DNA from: an uncultured Selenomonadaceae bacterium
Lineage (GTDB): Bacteria; Bacillota; Negativicutes; Selenomonadales; Selenomonadaceae
Length of the DNA stretch: 64,000 nucleotides
Direction: 5' to 3'
Assembly: GCA_937902665.1 (NCBI GenBank)
Contig: CALELM010000074.1
Coordinates: forward strand, 1 to 64,000
The notes below the pieces were generated by a model. The model saw only the letters and a list, made by a program, of their open reading frames with translations, was not told the DNA's origin and did no database searches. The position numbers and the translations under genes are program-made. Shown here in pieces: positions 25,339-35,084 of the stretch (positions are counted from its first letter, which is position 1; each line of letters begins with the position of its first letter).

Positions 25339-27033
25339 TTAAACAAAATAATCCACGCCGTCAGCTACCATTTGCCCATTCTCCGGCACTCCTGAAAGCT
25401 CTGCTGCTGATTCCTCAAAGGACTCCACATCTGCCTTGAAATTTCTTCCCTGAGCCACCTGCCCTTGCTGGGCCTGCTGCCAAGCCTGTTGGTTCTGCTC
25501 CTGCGGAAGCTGTCCTTCCGAAAAGCCCATGGCAACCTCAATCTTGTCCACCTTGATTCCCTGATTTGCCAGTTCCTGTTTCAGCTGTACTAGGGAATTC
25601 TCTATGATGGTACGCACCTGAGCATTGTCGCTATGGAAAGATGCGTTCACGGAACCATTTCCCGAGACAGAAACCTTGAGTGTCAAATCTCCCAAGTGAG
25701 CCGGCTTTAAGCGGATAACCATCTCTGTTGTCTCGTCCGTCCGAAGAAGTCTTGCCTGTTCAACAATCTGTCCCCGAACATTATAGACATCTCGCACTTG
25801 CGATGAATGAGACGGCTGCTCCATTCTTTGGGCAGGCTGCAAGTCCTGATGGAGTATATCTGTTGCTGAAGAACTTCCTATGACATGCGTTTGGGAATCT
25901 GTACGATGGCGGTTCTCTGTCTTTGCCACATCCGGTTCGTTGAAAAGAATATCTGTTGCCAACCTCTCGCTTGCACGTTCCTGCTGGGAACCCTGTTTTT
26001 CCATGAAGCCATGAAAACCTGCATCGCCATGCATCATATCACTGCCCGAACGAGTTTGCACCTGAACACCTAAAAGATCAACTCCCGCAGCATTCTCCGT
26101 ATTCCCTAACGAAGCTCTACCGGAATACACGGCTGTCTCCGACTTCAAACGCCCAACGTCCACTTCCGCCAACTGCTGTACTCTATTTTCCGACGAAACC
26201 TGCGCAATCTCTCCCATCGCCACAGCGGAAGAACCCGCTTCCTTTCCCAATGACAAGCCTTCCGAAACCTTCATATGTTGAAGCAGCACAGCATCCTTTG
26301 CCGCAGAAGCATTCAACGAACCTTCCAGCACAGAAACTTGATTGGATTCCCTTGCCATCTGGACTGCCTGTGCAGAAAGAAATTCTGTAGGTTTCTGCTC
26401 CTCCATGAGCAAAACATTCTGCGGAACAGATACCATATCATCCAATGACATGCTATTGGGGATTCGATTACTGTTATATGCAAGAACTTTCTGCATATCA
26501 GCCGACACACTGTCCTTCCTGATCAGCTGACCGGAAAGCGCAGCCAACATCTGTTGCTGCTTGTCCCCATCTGCCTGCGGCATCAACGATTGCAAGGATG
26601 AATTTTGCTTTTCCTCCCCTGCCTGCAGGAAATCAGCTGCCCAACTACCAGAAGAAAGCATCTCTTCCCCATCAAGCAAATCAATCACAGATGCCCTTTG
26701 TTCCATATCCACAGGCTCTTGCGCCTCCTGCAAATCAGCCTCTGCTGGTTGCTGGCTCGACGCCTTCTCCTGCTGTTGCGATGCCGTCAAGGACAAAGCG
26801 ATTGGATCGCTGGATGATTCCTCCGAAGAAGCTCCTATCCTCTCATCATTCTGGCTGGAACGGCTGCCCACTTTCTCTTTTGCGGAAGCCAATTCCTTTT
26901 CCTGAGACCTTCCCAAAGCATCCTCAAAGGAGTTTTTTTGCCCCGTCCCAGCACATTTTGCTTTTGCAGCCAGTCCTGGCGTTTTCTTCGCCTGCTCATT
27001 AGCCGATACTGCTAATACATTGCTTGCTTTCAC
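25339..27033 (-). CDS. fliK: Hook-length control protein FliK
   Basis: 564 residues starting at GTG behind GGAGGTGAAAG. Most of it is low-complexity, Gln/Ser/Ala-rich sequence, as expected of a secreted ruler. The conserved C-terminal switch domain is at about 435-520: MVIRLKPAHLGDLTLKVSVS and VRTIIENSLVQLKQELANQG. It times the FlhB specificity switch. Its substrate, the hook protein FlgE, is not encoded nearby. Confidence 0.92.
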   Translation of the reverse strand: MKASNVLAVSANEQAKKTPGLAAKAKCAGTGQKNSFEDALGRSQEKELASAKEKVGSRSSQNDERIGASSEESSSDPIALSLTASQQQEKASSQQPAEADLQEAQEPVDMEQRASVIDLLDGEEMLSSGSWAADFLQAGEEKQNSSLQSLMPQADGDKQQQMLAALSGQLIRKDSVSADMQKVLAYNSNRIPNSMSLDDMVSVPQNVLLMEEQKPTEFLSAQAVQMARESNQVSVLEGSLNASAAKDAVLLQHMKVSEGLSLGKEAGSSAVAMGEIAQVSSENRVQQLAEVDVGRLKSETAVYSGRASLGNTENAAGVDLLGVQVQTRSGSDMMHGDAGFHGFMEKQGSQQERASERLATDILFNEPDVAKTENRHRTDSQTHVIGSSSATDILHQDLQPAQRMEQPSHSSQVRDVYNVRGQIVEQARLLRTDETTEMVIRLKPAHLGDLTLKVSVSGNGSVNASFHSDNAQVRTIIENSLVQLKQELANQGIKVDKIEVAMGFSEGQLPQEQNQQAWQQAQQGQVAQGRNFKADVESFEESAAELSGVPENGQMVADGVDYFV

Positions 27034-27108
27034 GCACTTTCACCTCCCTCTAATAAAATTATCGGAGGAAAACAGATTTTATTAAGCCTTTAACACAATC
27101 GGCTTTCT

Positions 27109-27702
27109 TCACGGACTCTCATTTTCTCCGCTCTCAAAATCCTCTGGCATAGTCATTTTTTTCTGCGTTCCCGCATACATCAGCTTTGTCAGCTGTGCTG
27201 CTTTGGCAGGCGTAAATTTCGCCATGACTTTTGCCGCTTGGCTTTCTTCCATACGCTGCAAAATAGAGATTGTGAGGTCATCATCTATGTCATTCATTGC
27301 CTCAGCAGCTTCCTGCGGCTTCATCTGTCCGTACAAGCGAGCCAGTTTGGAAACGCGCTTCTTTTCTGCGTCCTCGCGCTCCCTCATTTGCTTTTCGATT
27401 TCTTCTTTTGTGAGGATCATTTTCTTAGCAGTTTTTTCTTTTCCCTTATCTTTATCCTTAGGGTCCAGTGTCGGCTTGACATCCTCCAACGGCTTGTTTT
27501 CCATGTCCTCCTCAGTCGGCGGCTTTACAAAATACTGCCCAACCACAGGAAGCTTGTAAAGCCCCAGCTTTTCATTTGCTTCCTTGGAGTCAAAAATCTG
27601 CAAGTAGATACCAAGTACAAAACCACCAACAATTAATATCAGCAAAAGAAACAACACGAGCAGAATCTTTATGAACTTTCTTGATTTGCTTTTTTTTGCC
27701 AT
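27109..27702 (-). CDS. MotE-like / MgtE N-terminal-like flagellar protein
   Basis: 197 residues: one N-terminal membrane helix (FIKILLVLFLLLILIVGG), a charged linker, a coiled coil (about 95-130) and a C-terminal MgtE-N-like domain (LYGQMKPQEAAEAMNDIDDD, then MEESQAAKVMAKFTPAKAAQ). The layout matches MotE and YlxF-like proteins located between fliJ and fliK. MotE chaperones the stator protein MotC in some alpha-proteobacteria; here a stator or rod-related role is inference. The ATG at 27702 follows AGGTGG. Confidence 0.78.
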   Translation of the reverse strand: MAKKSKSRKFIKILLVLFLLLILIVGGFVLGIYLQIFDSKEANEKLGLYKLPVVGQYFVKPPTEEDMENKPLEDVKPTLDPKDKDKGKEKTAKKMILTKEEIEKQMREREDAEKKRVSKLARLYGQMKPQEAAEAMNDIDDDLTISILQRMEESQAAKVMAKFTPAKAAQLTKLMYAGTQKKMTMPEDFESGENESP

Positions 27703-27774
27703 CATACCACCTGCCGAAATCTAATTTGCAACAGAAAAACACGGATCATTCCACCAAGCGCAACACGGGACTTC

Positions 27775-28389
27775 CTACTGGTAAATGTCAAGAACCTTAT
27801 CAACATAATCCTGAGTTTCTGCATAGGGAGGAACGCCCCCATACTTCTTCACTGCCTGAGGACCTGCATTGTATGCCGCCACAGCCTTGCGAACATCGCC
27901 ATCAAAGGAATCCAGCATTTGGCGAAGGTATTTTGCGCCCCCCTCCAGGTTCTGCTGGGCATCATAGGGATTCACGCCAAGTGCTTCCGCTGTTCCCGGC
28001 ATCAGCTGCATAATGCCAATAGCGCCTGCCTCGGATACAGCCGACTGGTCTCCGCCGGATTCCGCCTCCGCAACCGCAGAAACCAAGCTTGAATCCACGC
28101 CGTATTTCTGCGCTGCCGCCCGAATCATATCCTCAAGCTTCGGATCTGCCCCAGGCATTCCTGGCTTCATGCCAAAATCACTTTTTCCCTTTTCCACTTT
28201 TGAATCCTTTACGGGCGCGGCTTTTTCTTCTTTCACGGATGTTGTTTTTTGAACATCCTGCATTTTTTTCATTTCCTTTTGCAAGCGGTGAGAAAAATCC
28301 GTGCCATTTATTTTTTTCACAGCACCAAACTGATGCTCAATCTCAGAAATACGCTGACGTATCTCTGAAATGCGTCCCATATCCATCAT
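27775..28389 (-). CDS. Soluble lytic transglycosylase of the fla cluster
   Basis: 204 residues with a C-terminal goose-lysozyme-like (SLT) domain from about 88: catalytic Glu in SAVAEAESGGDQSAVS, then GAIGIMQLMPGTAEALG and AVAAYNAGPQAVKKYGG. The N-terminal half is a linker without an obvious signal peptide, so it may be exported by the flagellar apparatus to open peptidoglycan for the rod, like SltF or FlgJ; that role is inference. ATG overlaps the fliJ stop (ATGA). Confidence 0.88.
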   Translation of the reverse strand: MMDMGRISEIRQRISEIEHQFGAVKKINGTDFSHRLQKEMKKMQDVQKTTSVKEEKAAPVKDSKVEKGKSDFGMKPGMPGADPKLEDMIRAAAQKYGVDSSLVSAVAEAESGGDQSAVSEAGAIGIMQLMPGTAEALGVNPYDAQQNLEGGAKYLRQMLDSFDGDVRKAVAAYNAGPQAVKKYGGVPPYAETQDYVDKVLDIYQ

Positions 28390-28853
28390 AAGCTATCTCC
28401 TGCCCTTCTAGTCCGCATTGCAAGCTGCAAGCCAATTTCATCCAGCATCTTTTGTTCTTCAAAAAGCATCTGATCCTTGTATTCCTGCCATCGTTTTTCC
28501 TTCAGCTGCTCTATGCTTTTCAAATAGCTCATGACATCCATCAGTTCCTTCAGACGCTGCTGCTTCTCGCTCTTGGACTGCAGAATCAGTTGCTGCTGCA
28601 TTTCTATCTGCTCACGCTTCCATGCAAAAAAACTATGAAAGGTCATCAATCTTCCCACAGAGATTTTAATGCCTTCCTTGGAAAGACTCTCATAATCCCT
28701 CTGCCCCCGCTGCATTTCCTCCAAAAGCATCTGGAGATGCATCCGCTGATCCTCCAGCTTTCTTGAGATCTCAGCAAACTTTACCTCTGCATCCTCTTTC
28801 TTCATGCGGGTAACCTTCAAAAGCGTTTCCAACTGAAACTTGAACCTTTTCAT
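28386..28853 (-). CDS. fliJ: Flagellar export stalk protein FliJ
   Basis: 155 residues, almost all coiled coil, with the family start MKRFKFQLETLLKVTRMKKE. FliJ is the central stalk of the FliI6 ATPase ring and links it to FlhA. It starts right after the fliI stop with no spacer, and its stop overlaps the transglycosylase start. Confidence 0.9.
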   Translation of the reverse strand: MKRFKFQLETLLKVTRMKKEDAEVKFAEISRKLEDQRMHLQMLLEEMQRGQRDYESLSKEGIKISVGRLMTFHSFFAWKREQIEMQQQLILQSKSEKQQRLKELMDVMSYLKSIEQLKEKRWQEYKDQMLFEEQKMLDEIGLQLAMRTRRAGDSL

Positions 28854-30182
28854 TTACTTTCCACCCGTAATGCCCAAAAGCTTCTTCTCTGTATCCTCGT
28901 AGCTGTCTGTTTCAAAGATGTCTTGGCAAAGGAACTTGTTGATGGTGTCAATTTTTTGGATTGCCTCATCAATCTTCGGGCTGGATCCTTTCACATACGC
29001 ACCGATATGAATCAAATCCTCTGCATCCTTGTACACTGCCATCAAGGATCTCATTTGCTGCGCAGCCTTCAGATGCTCCTTTGAGACGACCTCGTTCATG
29101 ACACGGCTGACGCTTGGCAGAATATCGATTGCCGGAAAATGATTCTGCGAAGCAATGGCTCTCGAAAGCACGATATGTCCATCCAGAATAGAGCGAACAG
29201 CATCTGCAATCGGCTCATTCATGTCATCGCCATCTACCAGCACGGTATAGATTCCCGTGATAGAACCCGTATCGCTTGTACCGGCACGCTCCAAGAGCCT
29301 CGGAAGGAGCGCAAACACCGATGGCGTATACCCTCTCGTTGCCGGAGGTTCACCAATCGTCAGCCCTACCTCTCGCTGTGCCATAGCAAAACGCGTCACG
29401 GAATCCATCATCAAAACGACTTTATGCCCGTGGTCCCGAAAATATTCCGCAATCGCCGTTGCCGTCATAGCTCCCTTGATGCGGACCAATGCCGGCTGGT
29501 CAGAGGTTGCCACTACCACGACAGACCTCTTGAGACCTTCTTCGCCAAGGTCACGTTCGATAAAATCCCGAACCTCACGGCCACGCTCCCCAATCAAGGC
29601 GATAACGCTGATATCGGCTTCCGTGTTGCGCGCAATCATGGAAAGAAGCGTGGACTTCCCCACGCCTGAGCCTGCCATAATGCCAATACGCTGTCCCTGT
29701 CCCATCGTAATCAGCCCGTCAATCGCACGAACTCCGACATAAAGTGACTCATTGATCCTAGGGCGGGCAAGGGGCGGCGGTGGCGGTGCCTGCAATGGAT
29801 ACTCCTCTTTGGAAAAAATCGGTCCTTTATCATCCATCGGACGGCCAAGGCCATCCAAAACTCGGCCAAGCAGTTCTTCCCCGACCTTGACTTTCAGCAT
29901 TTTCTGGGCTGAAACGACCTCGCACCCAGGTCCGATTCCCTGCATTTCACCGACTGGCATAAGCATGACATATCCTTCACGAAATCCCACGACCTCCGCT
30001 GGAACTGGCGGAATTTCTGGAAAATGCGAATGAATATAGCACAGCTCCCCCACGCTGACCAACGGTCCCTGCGATTCAATCACAAGCCCTATGACCTGCG
30101 TTACCTTGCCTGTAAGCTTCACGGATATGCAGCGGTGAATCGCATCCTTCATTTTTCCTGTACTAATATTTATTTCTGTCAT
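28854..30182 (-). CDS. fliI: Flagellum-specific export ATPase FliI
   Basis: 442 residues of the F1-beta-like ATPase family: Walker A in GIMAGSGVGKSTLLSMIA, GERGREVRDFIERDLG (catalytic Glu region), Walker B in KVVLMMDSVTRFAMAQREVG. The residues EGEEPATRGY-type hexamer loop reads IGEPPATRGYTPSVF. It powers substrate unfolding at the export gate. It overlaps fliH by four bases. Confidence 0.97.
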   Translation of the reverse strand: MTEINISTGKMKDAIHRCISVKLTGKVTQVIGLVIESQGPLVSVGELCYIHSHFPEIPPVPAEVVGFREGYVMLMPVGEMQGIGPGCEVVSAQKMLKVKVGEELLGRVLDGLGRPMDDKGPIFSKEEYPLQAPPPPPLARPRINESLYVGVRAIDGLITMGQGQRIGIMAGSGVGKSTLLSMIARNTEADISVIALIGERGREVRDFIERDLGEEGLKRSVVVVATSDQPALVRIKGAMTATAIAEYFRDHGHKVVLMMDSVTRFAMAQREVGLTIGEPPATRGYTPSVFALLPRLLERAGTSDTGSITGIYTVLVDGDDMNEPIADAVRSILDGHIVLSRAIASQNHFPAIDILPSVSRVMNEVVSKEHLKAAQQMRSLMAVYKDAEDLIHIGAYVKGSSPKIDEAIQKIDTINKFLCQDIFETDSYEDTEKKLLGITGGK

Positions 30183-30970
30183 GGCAAGATTTCCTGTACC
30201 GCATTGCGAATCAACTCAATTTGCGTTGCCAAGCGGGCATCCAACGTACCATTCGACGTTTCTATCATGCAGTCCCCCGGCTGAAGGCTTTCATCCGAAA
30301 CTATCTGCAGGTCAGCACCGCCGCCCGTAAGCATACTCCGAAATTCATCGCGAGCCATCAAAATAATCTCATAGCAATCCGGATGCACATGAATGTGAAT
30401 CAGCTTCTGATCGCTCACCTTCAAGAGTGCCTGCCTCACGGCAGGAAGCACCACCTGCGGCACATCGATGAAATGCTGCGGCAAAATTTTTTCCACCACC
30501 GCCATGACTACCTCTGCTACCTGATGCTCCGCCATCCTCAGATAATCCTTCGTTGCCTCCTGAGCTTCCTGCAGGATTCGTTCTGCCTTGGCATTTGTCT
30601 CGCGAATCTCCTCCTGCATGTCCAAAACGGCACGCGCTTTTCCATCAGCAAGACCTTGCTGAAAACCTTCCTCGTGCGCACGCATCCGTTCCTGCTCTTT
30701 CATCGCTTCAATCTCAGCCTTTGCCTTCTCCATCAGCCGAATATGCTGTTCTTCTGCATCCTGAAGCATGATGTCACAGGAACGCTTCGTGGACTCCAAT
30801 AAATGCTCCACCTGACGCTCTTTTTTTTCTATCTCCTCCATCATGCGGGCCTGTTCCTCAAGGTCAATCCCAACGGATGCTTCCTCGGACGGCTCCGAAA
30901 CATGTTTGGCTGTCGTTTCAATGACGTGAACGCTCTCCTGAAACACAGGAGCCTTGATAACCCTAGACAA
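30179..30970 (-). CDS. fliH: Flagellar export regulator FliH
   Basis: 263 residues: a long charged helix (about 35-155) then the conserved C-terminal FliH/YscL domain (VVEKILPQHFIDVPQVVLPA, then VHPDCYEIIL). It starts at TTG, overlapping the fliG stop by eight bases, with AGGGGG upstream. FliH binds FliI as a dimer and tethers it to the C-ring. Confidence 0.9.
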   Translation of the reverse strand: MSRVIKAPVFQESVHVIETTAKHVSEPSEEASVGIDLEEQARMMEEIEKKERQVEHLLESTKRSCDIMLQDAEEQHIRLMEKAKAEIEAMKEQERMRAHEEGFQQGLADGKARAVLDMQEEIRETNAKAERILQEAQEATKDYLRMAEHQVAEVVMAVVEKILPQHFIDVPQVVLPAVRQALLKVSDQKLIHIHVHPDCYEIILMARDEFRSMLTGGGADLQIVSDESLQPGDCMIETSNGTLDARLATQIELIRNAVQEILP

Positions 30971-31991
30971 TCATTTCGTCCCCCTGTCCACGGGAAATAA
31001 CAATTTCTCCCTTGTCCTCCAGTACACGAATGACATTGACGATTTTCTGCTGCGCTTCCTCGACATCGCGAATCTTGACAGGTCCCATAAACTCGATTTC
31101 CTCGCGGAGCATGTCCGCTGCACGCTTGGACATGTTCCGGAACACCTTCTCCGAAACCTCGGCAGGCGTTGCCTTGAGTGCAAGGGACAGATCCTTGTTG
31201 TCGACATCGCGAAGCACCATCTGCAAGGAACGGTCGTCCAACATGACAATATCCTCGAATACGAACATGCGGCGCTTGATTTCTTCTGCCAGTTCTGGAT
31301 TGTCCACTTCCAAGGTTTCCAGAATAGATTTCTCTGTCGTGCGGTCCACACGGTTGAGAACCTCAACGATTGCCTCAACACCACCGGCAGACGTAAAGTC
31401 TTGGTTGACCAAGGAGGAAAGTTTGCGCTCCAGCACTCGTTCCACCTCACGAATAATATCCGGTGACGTGCGATCCATGATAGCAATGCGCTTTGCAACA
31501 TCCACCTGCGCATCCGGGGGCAACGCCCCCAAAACCGTAGCTGCTTGATCCGGCTCAAGATAAGCCATAATGAGCGCTATCGTCTGCGGATGCTCGTTCT
31601 GAATGAATGTCAAAAGCTGGGATGGATCTGTTTTCCTGAGGAAATCGAATGGACGTACCTGCAGGCTCGTTGTAAGCCGATTGATGATATCCATTGCCTT
31701 CTCGGAACCAAGTGCCTTTTCAAGAACACTCTGCGCATACTCGAGCCCGCCTGTCGAGATATAATCCTTGGCCATAGCCATTTGATAGAACTCACTGATA
31801 ACCTCTGCCTTCTGTTCCGCAGACACCTGCTTATGGCTGGCAATTTCCAGTGTGATGCGTTCAATTTCTTCATCATCCATGTGCTGAAACAGCTTCGCCG
31901 AATACTCAGGTCCAAGCGCAATGAAAAGGATAGCTGTTTTCTCTTGATTGGTAAGCTCGCTCGAAGCCTCGCCATACATATCCATAATCAT
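30963..31991 (-). CDS. fliG: Flagellar motor switch protein FliG
   Basis: 342 residues with the three FliG domains: FliF-binding N-terminus (LTNQEKTAILFIALG), the middle EHPQTIALIMAYLEPDQAA motif, and the C-terminal torque helix with conserved charges (LKATPAEVSEKVFRNMSKRA). Start ATG overlaps the fliF stop (ATGA) behind GGAGG. It transmits stator force to the MS ring. Confidence 0.97.
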   Translation of the reverse strand: MIMDMYGEASSELTNQEKTAILFIALGPEYSAKLFQHMDDEEIERITLEIASHKQVSAEQKAEVISEFYQMAMAKDYISTGGLEYAQSVLEKALGSEKAMDIINRLTTSLQVRPFDFLRKTDPSQLLTFIQNEHPQTIALIMAYLEPDQAATVLGALPPDAQVDVAKRIAIMDRTSPDIIREVERVLERKLSSLVNQDFTSAGGVEAIVEVLNRVDRTTEKSILETLEVDNPELAEEIKRRMFVFEDIVMLDDRSLQMVLRDVDNKDLSLALKATPAEVSEKVFRNMSKRAADMLREEIEFMGPVKIRDVEEAQQKIVNVIRVLEDKGEIVISRGQGDEMIV

Positions 31992-33577
31992 TCATCCTCC
32001 GAAAGCCATGTCTTAATAAGCATAGCAACCTCTGCCGGCTTGGCATCGATAAGTGCCATGAGCTGCTGTTTCTCGGTGAGCTGCCTCTGCTCTTCTTCTG
32101 TAAGCTCGTCTGCTTCGAGCTCTCCAGCCTCCACAAGAGCAGCCCGCTCCGCTGCAAGCTGCTTCTGTTCTTCTTCTTCCAAGCGCTTCTGCTCTGCAAT
32201 TGCAGCCTCTTCCTGCAGCCTCTTGCGGCGTTTCATCATGAAATAGCCAACAATCAGTGCAATCACCAAAAGGACTGCTGCAATCTGCATGTAGAAAATG
32301 CGATCCTGACGATCCTTTTCTGCCTGCTCCTCTGCCGCCCTGCGATCTGCCAGTTCTGTGCTGAAAGGCAACGGTTCTACGGAAATCGTGTCCCCACGTT
32401 CCGAATTGATCCCTGCTGCTGAGCTTACAGAACGCATAATGCTTTCCTGCTGTGCCGCATTGATGCTGTCATCCACGAGCACTGCCACCGTCAAACGGCG
32501 AATCGAGCCCGGAGAAGCTACTATTTTCTGCTTTTCCTCATTGATTTCGTAATTCTTGGTGGATTCCTTGCGCTCATAGTCCGAGTTTGAATTATTGTCC
32601 TCTGCTACATATCCCGGAATATTCGACTGGATACCCGCAGGGCCTCCCGGATTCGTAGAGGAACCGCTATAGGTCTCGCTGGTTTCCTGCTGGCTGCGAA
32701 TGATGCCTGCATCGTCCACTACAGGCGTGAATATCTGCTTGTCCGTCTGCCTTGCATCAAAGTCCAGCTCAACAGAAACTCGAACAAATGCCTTTCCCTC
32801 TCCCAAGCTTTGATCCAATAAGGTCTGCACGTTTTTCTGCAAGCGATCCTGTACCTTCTTGGTCATTTCCAGCTGAGTCAAGGTCTGGTTGCCGACACTT
32901 TGTTCTTCATTCTCATCCGGATCATTAAGAATCTTTCCACTCTCGTCAACAATAGTGATATTTTCCGGCAGCAATCCCTGCACACTGTGCGCAGCCAAGT
33001 TCACGATACCCTTGATTTCCTTCTTGGAAAGCTGTTGGTTCGCTTTCAGCATCAGCATGATGGATGCAGTTGCAGGCTTCTCATTCTTCTTGTAAAGACT
33101 GTCCTCCGGCAAAACAATATGCACTCTTGCCTTCTGCACTGCCTCGATTCGTTCAATCGTGCGTGTCAGTTCGCCCTGCAATGCCTGCAAATAATTGACC
33201 TTGTTTTGGAACTCCGTGACACCGAGCTTGCTGTCATCAAAAATCTCAAAACCCTTCTCACCGCGAGGAAGTCCTTCTACTGCAAGATTGATACGTGCCT
33301 CATGCACATTGGATGACGGAACGAGTATCGTTGTCCCCAGCTTATTTTCTTGTATTTCGTATGTTATTTTGGTTTCCTTCAGCTTTGCGGCAACTTCCCC
33401 TGCATCCTTTGATTCCATGTTCGTAAACAAGGGAACCATGTCCGGCTTGCTCCCATACCATGCACTGATGCCCACAATAGCGACAAGCAATGCCAATACA
33501 GAGCCAATCAGAATATACCGCTGTCGTTTACTGAATTTATCCCAAAGCCGCAGATACCGTTCTTTCCAGTCTGCCAT
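31988..33577 (-). CDS. fliF: MS-ring protein FliF
   Basis: 529 residues. Two membrane helices (about 21-40 and 430-448) flank the periplasmic ring-building motifs (LYTNMESKDAGEV-like region, QNKVNYLQALQGELTRTIE, KARVHIVLPEDSLY). The acidic cytoplasmic C-terminus that binds FliG ends TWLSEDE. ATG at 33577 is preferred, with AAGGGATGGAG upstream. It seeds basal-body assembly. Confidence 0.97.
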   Translation of the reverse strand: MADWKERYLRLWDKFSKRQRYILIGSVLALLVAIVGISAWYGSKPDMVPLFTNMESKDAGEVAAKLKETKITYEIQENKLGTTILVPSSNVHEARINLAVEGLPRGEKGFEIFDDSKLGVTEFQNKVNYLQALQGELTRTIERIEAVQKARVHIVLPEDSLYKKNEKPATASIMLMLKANQQLSKKEIKGIVNLAAHSVQGLLPENITIVDESGKILNDPDENEEQSVGNQTLTQLEMTKKVQDRLQKNVQTLLDQSLGEGKAFVRVSVELDFDARQTDKQIFTPVVDDAGIIRSQQETSETYSGSSTNPGGPAGIQSNIPGYVAEDNNSNSDYERKESTKNYEINEEKQKIVASPGSIRRLTVAVLVDDSINAAQQESIMRSVSSAAGINSERGDTISVEPLPFSTELADRRAAEEQAEKDRQDRIFYMQIAAVLLVIALIVGYFMMKRRKRLQEEAAIAEQKRLEEEEQKQLAAERAALVEAGELEADELTEEEQRQLTEKQQLMALIDAKPAEVAMLIKTWLSEDE

Positions 33578-33620
33578 TTTCTCCATCCCTTCATGTCAGT
33601 TTTCCTTCTGCACCTTTGGA

Positions 33621-33935
33621 TTATACCTGCATGCGCATGATTTCCTGATAAGCAGACACCGCTTTGTTGCGCAACTGAAGGGTAAGCTGCGTAGCAATCT
33701 CTGCCTTTTGGCTTGCAACAACTACCTGTGCCACATCATCGACCTGACCTGCTGCCAAGGCTGCATTCCATTTTTCTGAATCCAGCTGAAGCTGGTTCGT
33801 TTCCTTCAGGGCATCCGCAAGATATTCCCCAAAGCTTTTTACCTCACTGGTATCCTGTTCTTTCTCTGCCGCATGGCTTTCTGCGTGCAGCTCAACCTGT
33901 CTTACCGGAGTCATCTGCAATGCTTCTATCTGCAT
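33621..33935 (-). CDS. fliE: Flagellar hook-basal body protein FliE
   Basis: 104 residues with the FliE signature at the C-terminus: AEIATQLTLQLRNKAVSAYQ then EIMRMQV, and FGEYLADALKETNQLQLDSE in the middle. FliE joins the MS ring and rod. It lies 14 bases after flgC and 43 before fliF. Confidence 0.95.
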   Translation of the reverse strand: MQIEALQMTPVRQVELHAESHAAEKEQDTSEVKSFGEYLADALKETNQLQLDSEKWNAALAAGQVDDVAQVVVASQKAEIATQLTLQLRNKAVSAYQEIMRMQV

Positions 33936-33949
33936 CTATTCTCACCTCA

Positions 33950-34405
33950 TCAGCCTTTTCCCATATCCAGCGCCTTTGTTGTCATGCTCTTGGCGGCATT
34001 TATCGTCGTTGTATTCGCTTCATACGCACGAGAAGCGGTAATCATATCCACCATCTCTGCAACGATGTTGACGTTCGGGCGTTCCACAAAACCTTCTGCA
34101 TTCGCATCCGGATGACCGGGATCATACGTCAAAGGTCCCATCGTATCATCCGTTTGAATATCTACTGCCCGCACGCCATTCCCTGCTTCCAGTTTTTTTG
34201 CCGACTTGTCAAGAAAGCTTTGAAAACTCGCCTTGTCTGCCTGCGTATCCCGTGGCTTGAAGACTACATAACGGCGATGGTAAGCACCGCCCTCTTTCGT
34301 GCGTGTTGTATTGGCATTTGCAATATTATTTGAGATAACGTCCATGCGCAGACGCTCCGCCGTAAGCCCCGAAGCTGCTGCATCAATTCCTAAAAACATG
34401 CTCAT
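33950..34405 (-). CDS. flgC: Flagellar proximal rod protein FlgC
   Basis: 151 residues with the rod-family N-terminus (DAAASGLTAERLRMDVISNN, IANANTTRT) and the C-terminal coiled-coil motif (VNIVAEMVDMITASRAYEAN). The start is the ATG of MSMFLGID. Located 35 bases after flgB. Confidence 0.97.
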   Translation of the reverse strand: MSMFLGIDAAASGLTAERLRMDVISNNIANANTTRTKEGGAYHRRYVVFKPRDTQADKASFQSFLDKSAKKLEAGNGVRAVDIQTDDTMGPLTYDPGHPDANAEGFVERPNVNIVAEMVDMITASRAYEANTTTINAAKSMTTKALDMGKG

Positions 34406-34440
34406 CTTTATTCTCCACTTCTCTGCTCAAATTTCATTCA

Positions 34441-34860
34441 TCAAGACGGATTCGTCGTTATGACACTCTTCAAGCGGCTCATATAGCCTCCCAGCTGCGT
34501 TGCCAACGCATTGTAATACAGCTGGTTCTTCGCAAGGCTCGCCATCTCGATGTCGATATCGACATTATTTCCATCAACTCGTATATTGTCCTGATCTTCC
34601 AGCTTGATTTCCGGTGCAGCTGCCTTGCGCATTGGCATGGGGAGATGCTTCCCATGCGTGCGTGCCATCTGAAGCTTTCCCTCCGGCTCAATTTTCAGTT
34701 CCCGAGAAAGCATATCCTCAAATTCCACGTTGCTCTTCTTGAAATTCGGCGTATTCACGTTCGCAATATTGTCACTGATGACCGCATGTCGCAGGGTTGC
34801 GGCCTGCAGACCTCTCTGCAAGTAATTGAAATTCGGCGAATTCATAATCTGTTCCAGCAT
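34441..34860 (-). CDS. flgB: Flagellar proximal rod protein FlgB
   Basis: 139 residues from ATG 34860 (LEQIMNSPNFNYLQRGLQAA), with the ANVNTPNFKKSNVEFEDML motif of the rod family and a C-terminal NQLYYNALATQLGGYMSRLK helix. The start is favoured over a longer frame by AAAGGGG upstream. It is the first gene of the fla/che cluster, after codY. Confidence 0.95.
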   Translation of the reverse strand: MLEQIMNSPNFNYLQRGLQAATLRHAVISDNIANVNTPNFKKSNVEFEDMLSRELKIEPEGKLQMARTHGKHLPMPMRKAAAPEIKLEDQDNIRVDGNNVDIDIEMASLAKNQLYYNALATQLGGYMSRLKSVITTNPS

Positions 34861-34909
34861 GTCCCTGCCCACCCCTTTCTTTAAAGACTCATGCATCATC
34901 CTAATGCAA

Positions 34910-34938
34910 ATAATCTTGCTTCTATCCGTAGATTGCAA
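34910..34938 (-). promoter_or_regulatory. Candidate promoter for the fla/che operon
   Basis: On the minus strand TTGCAA (34933-34938), 17 bases, GATTAT (34910-34915), about 50 bases before flgB. Each hexamer matches four of six consensus bases. No sigma-28 type site is seen. Because the codY terminator lies just upstream, some promoter is expected here. Confidence 0.4.
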
Positions 34939-35046
34939 AACACAGTTTTCCCATTCGGCAGATTGCCTATACTATATCCTTCACGATTTTAACACGTTTT
35001 CCTAATTTTTAGAAGGGTTCTTCCCAATTTTTTTATCTTCTGAAAC

Positions 35047-35077
35047 AAAAAAGCCGGAATGCCCTCACATTCCAGCT
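35047..35077 (-). terminator. Terminator after codY
   Basis: Stem of about nine pairs with one mismatch (AGCTGGAATG with CATTCCGGCT) and loop TGAGGG, followed on the minus strand by six T. It begins eight bases after the codY stop and separates codY from the flagellar operon. Confidence 0.88.
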
Positions 35078-35084
35078 CCTTATC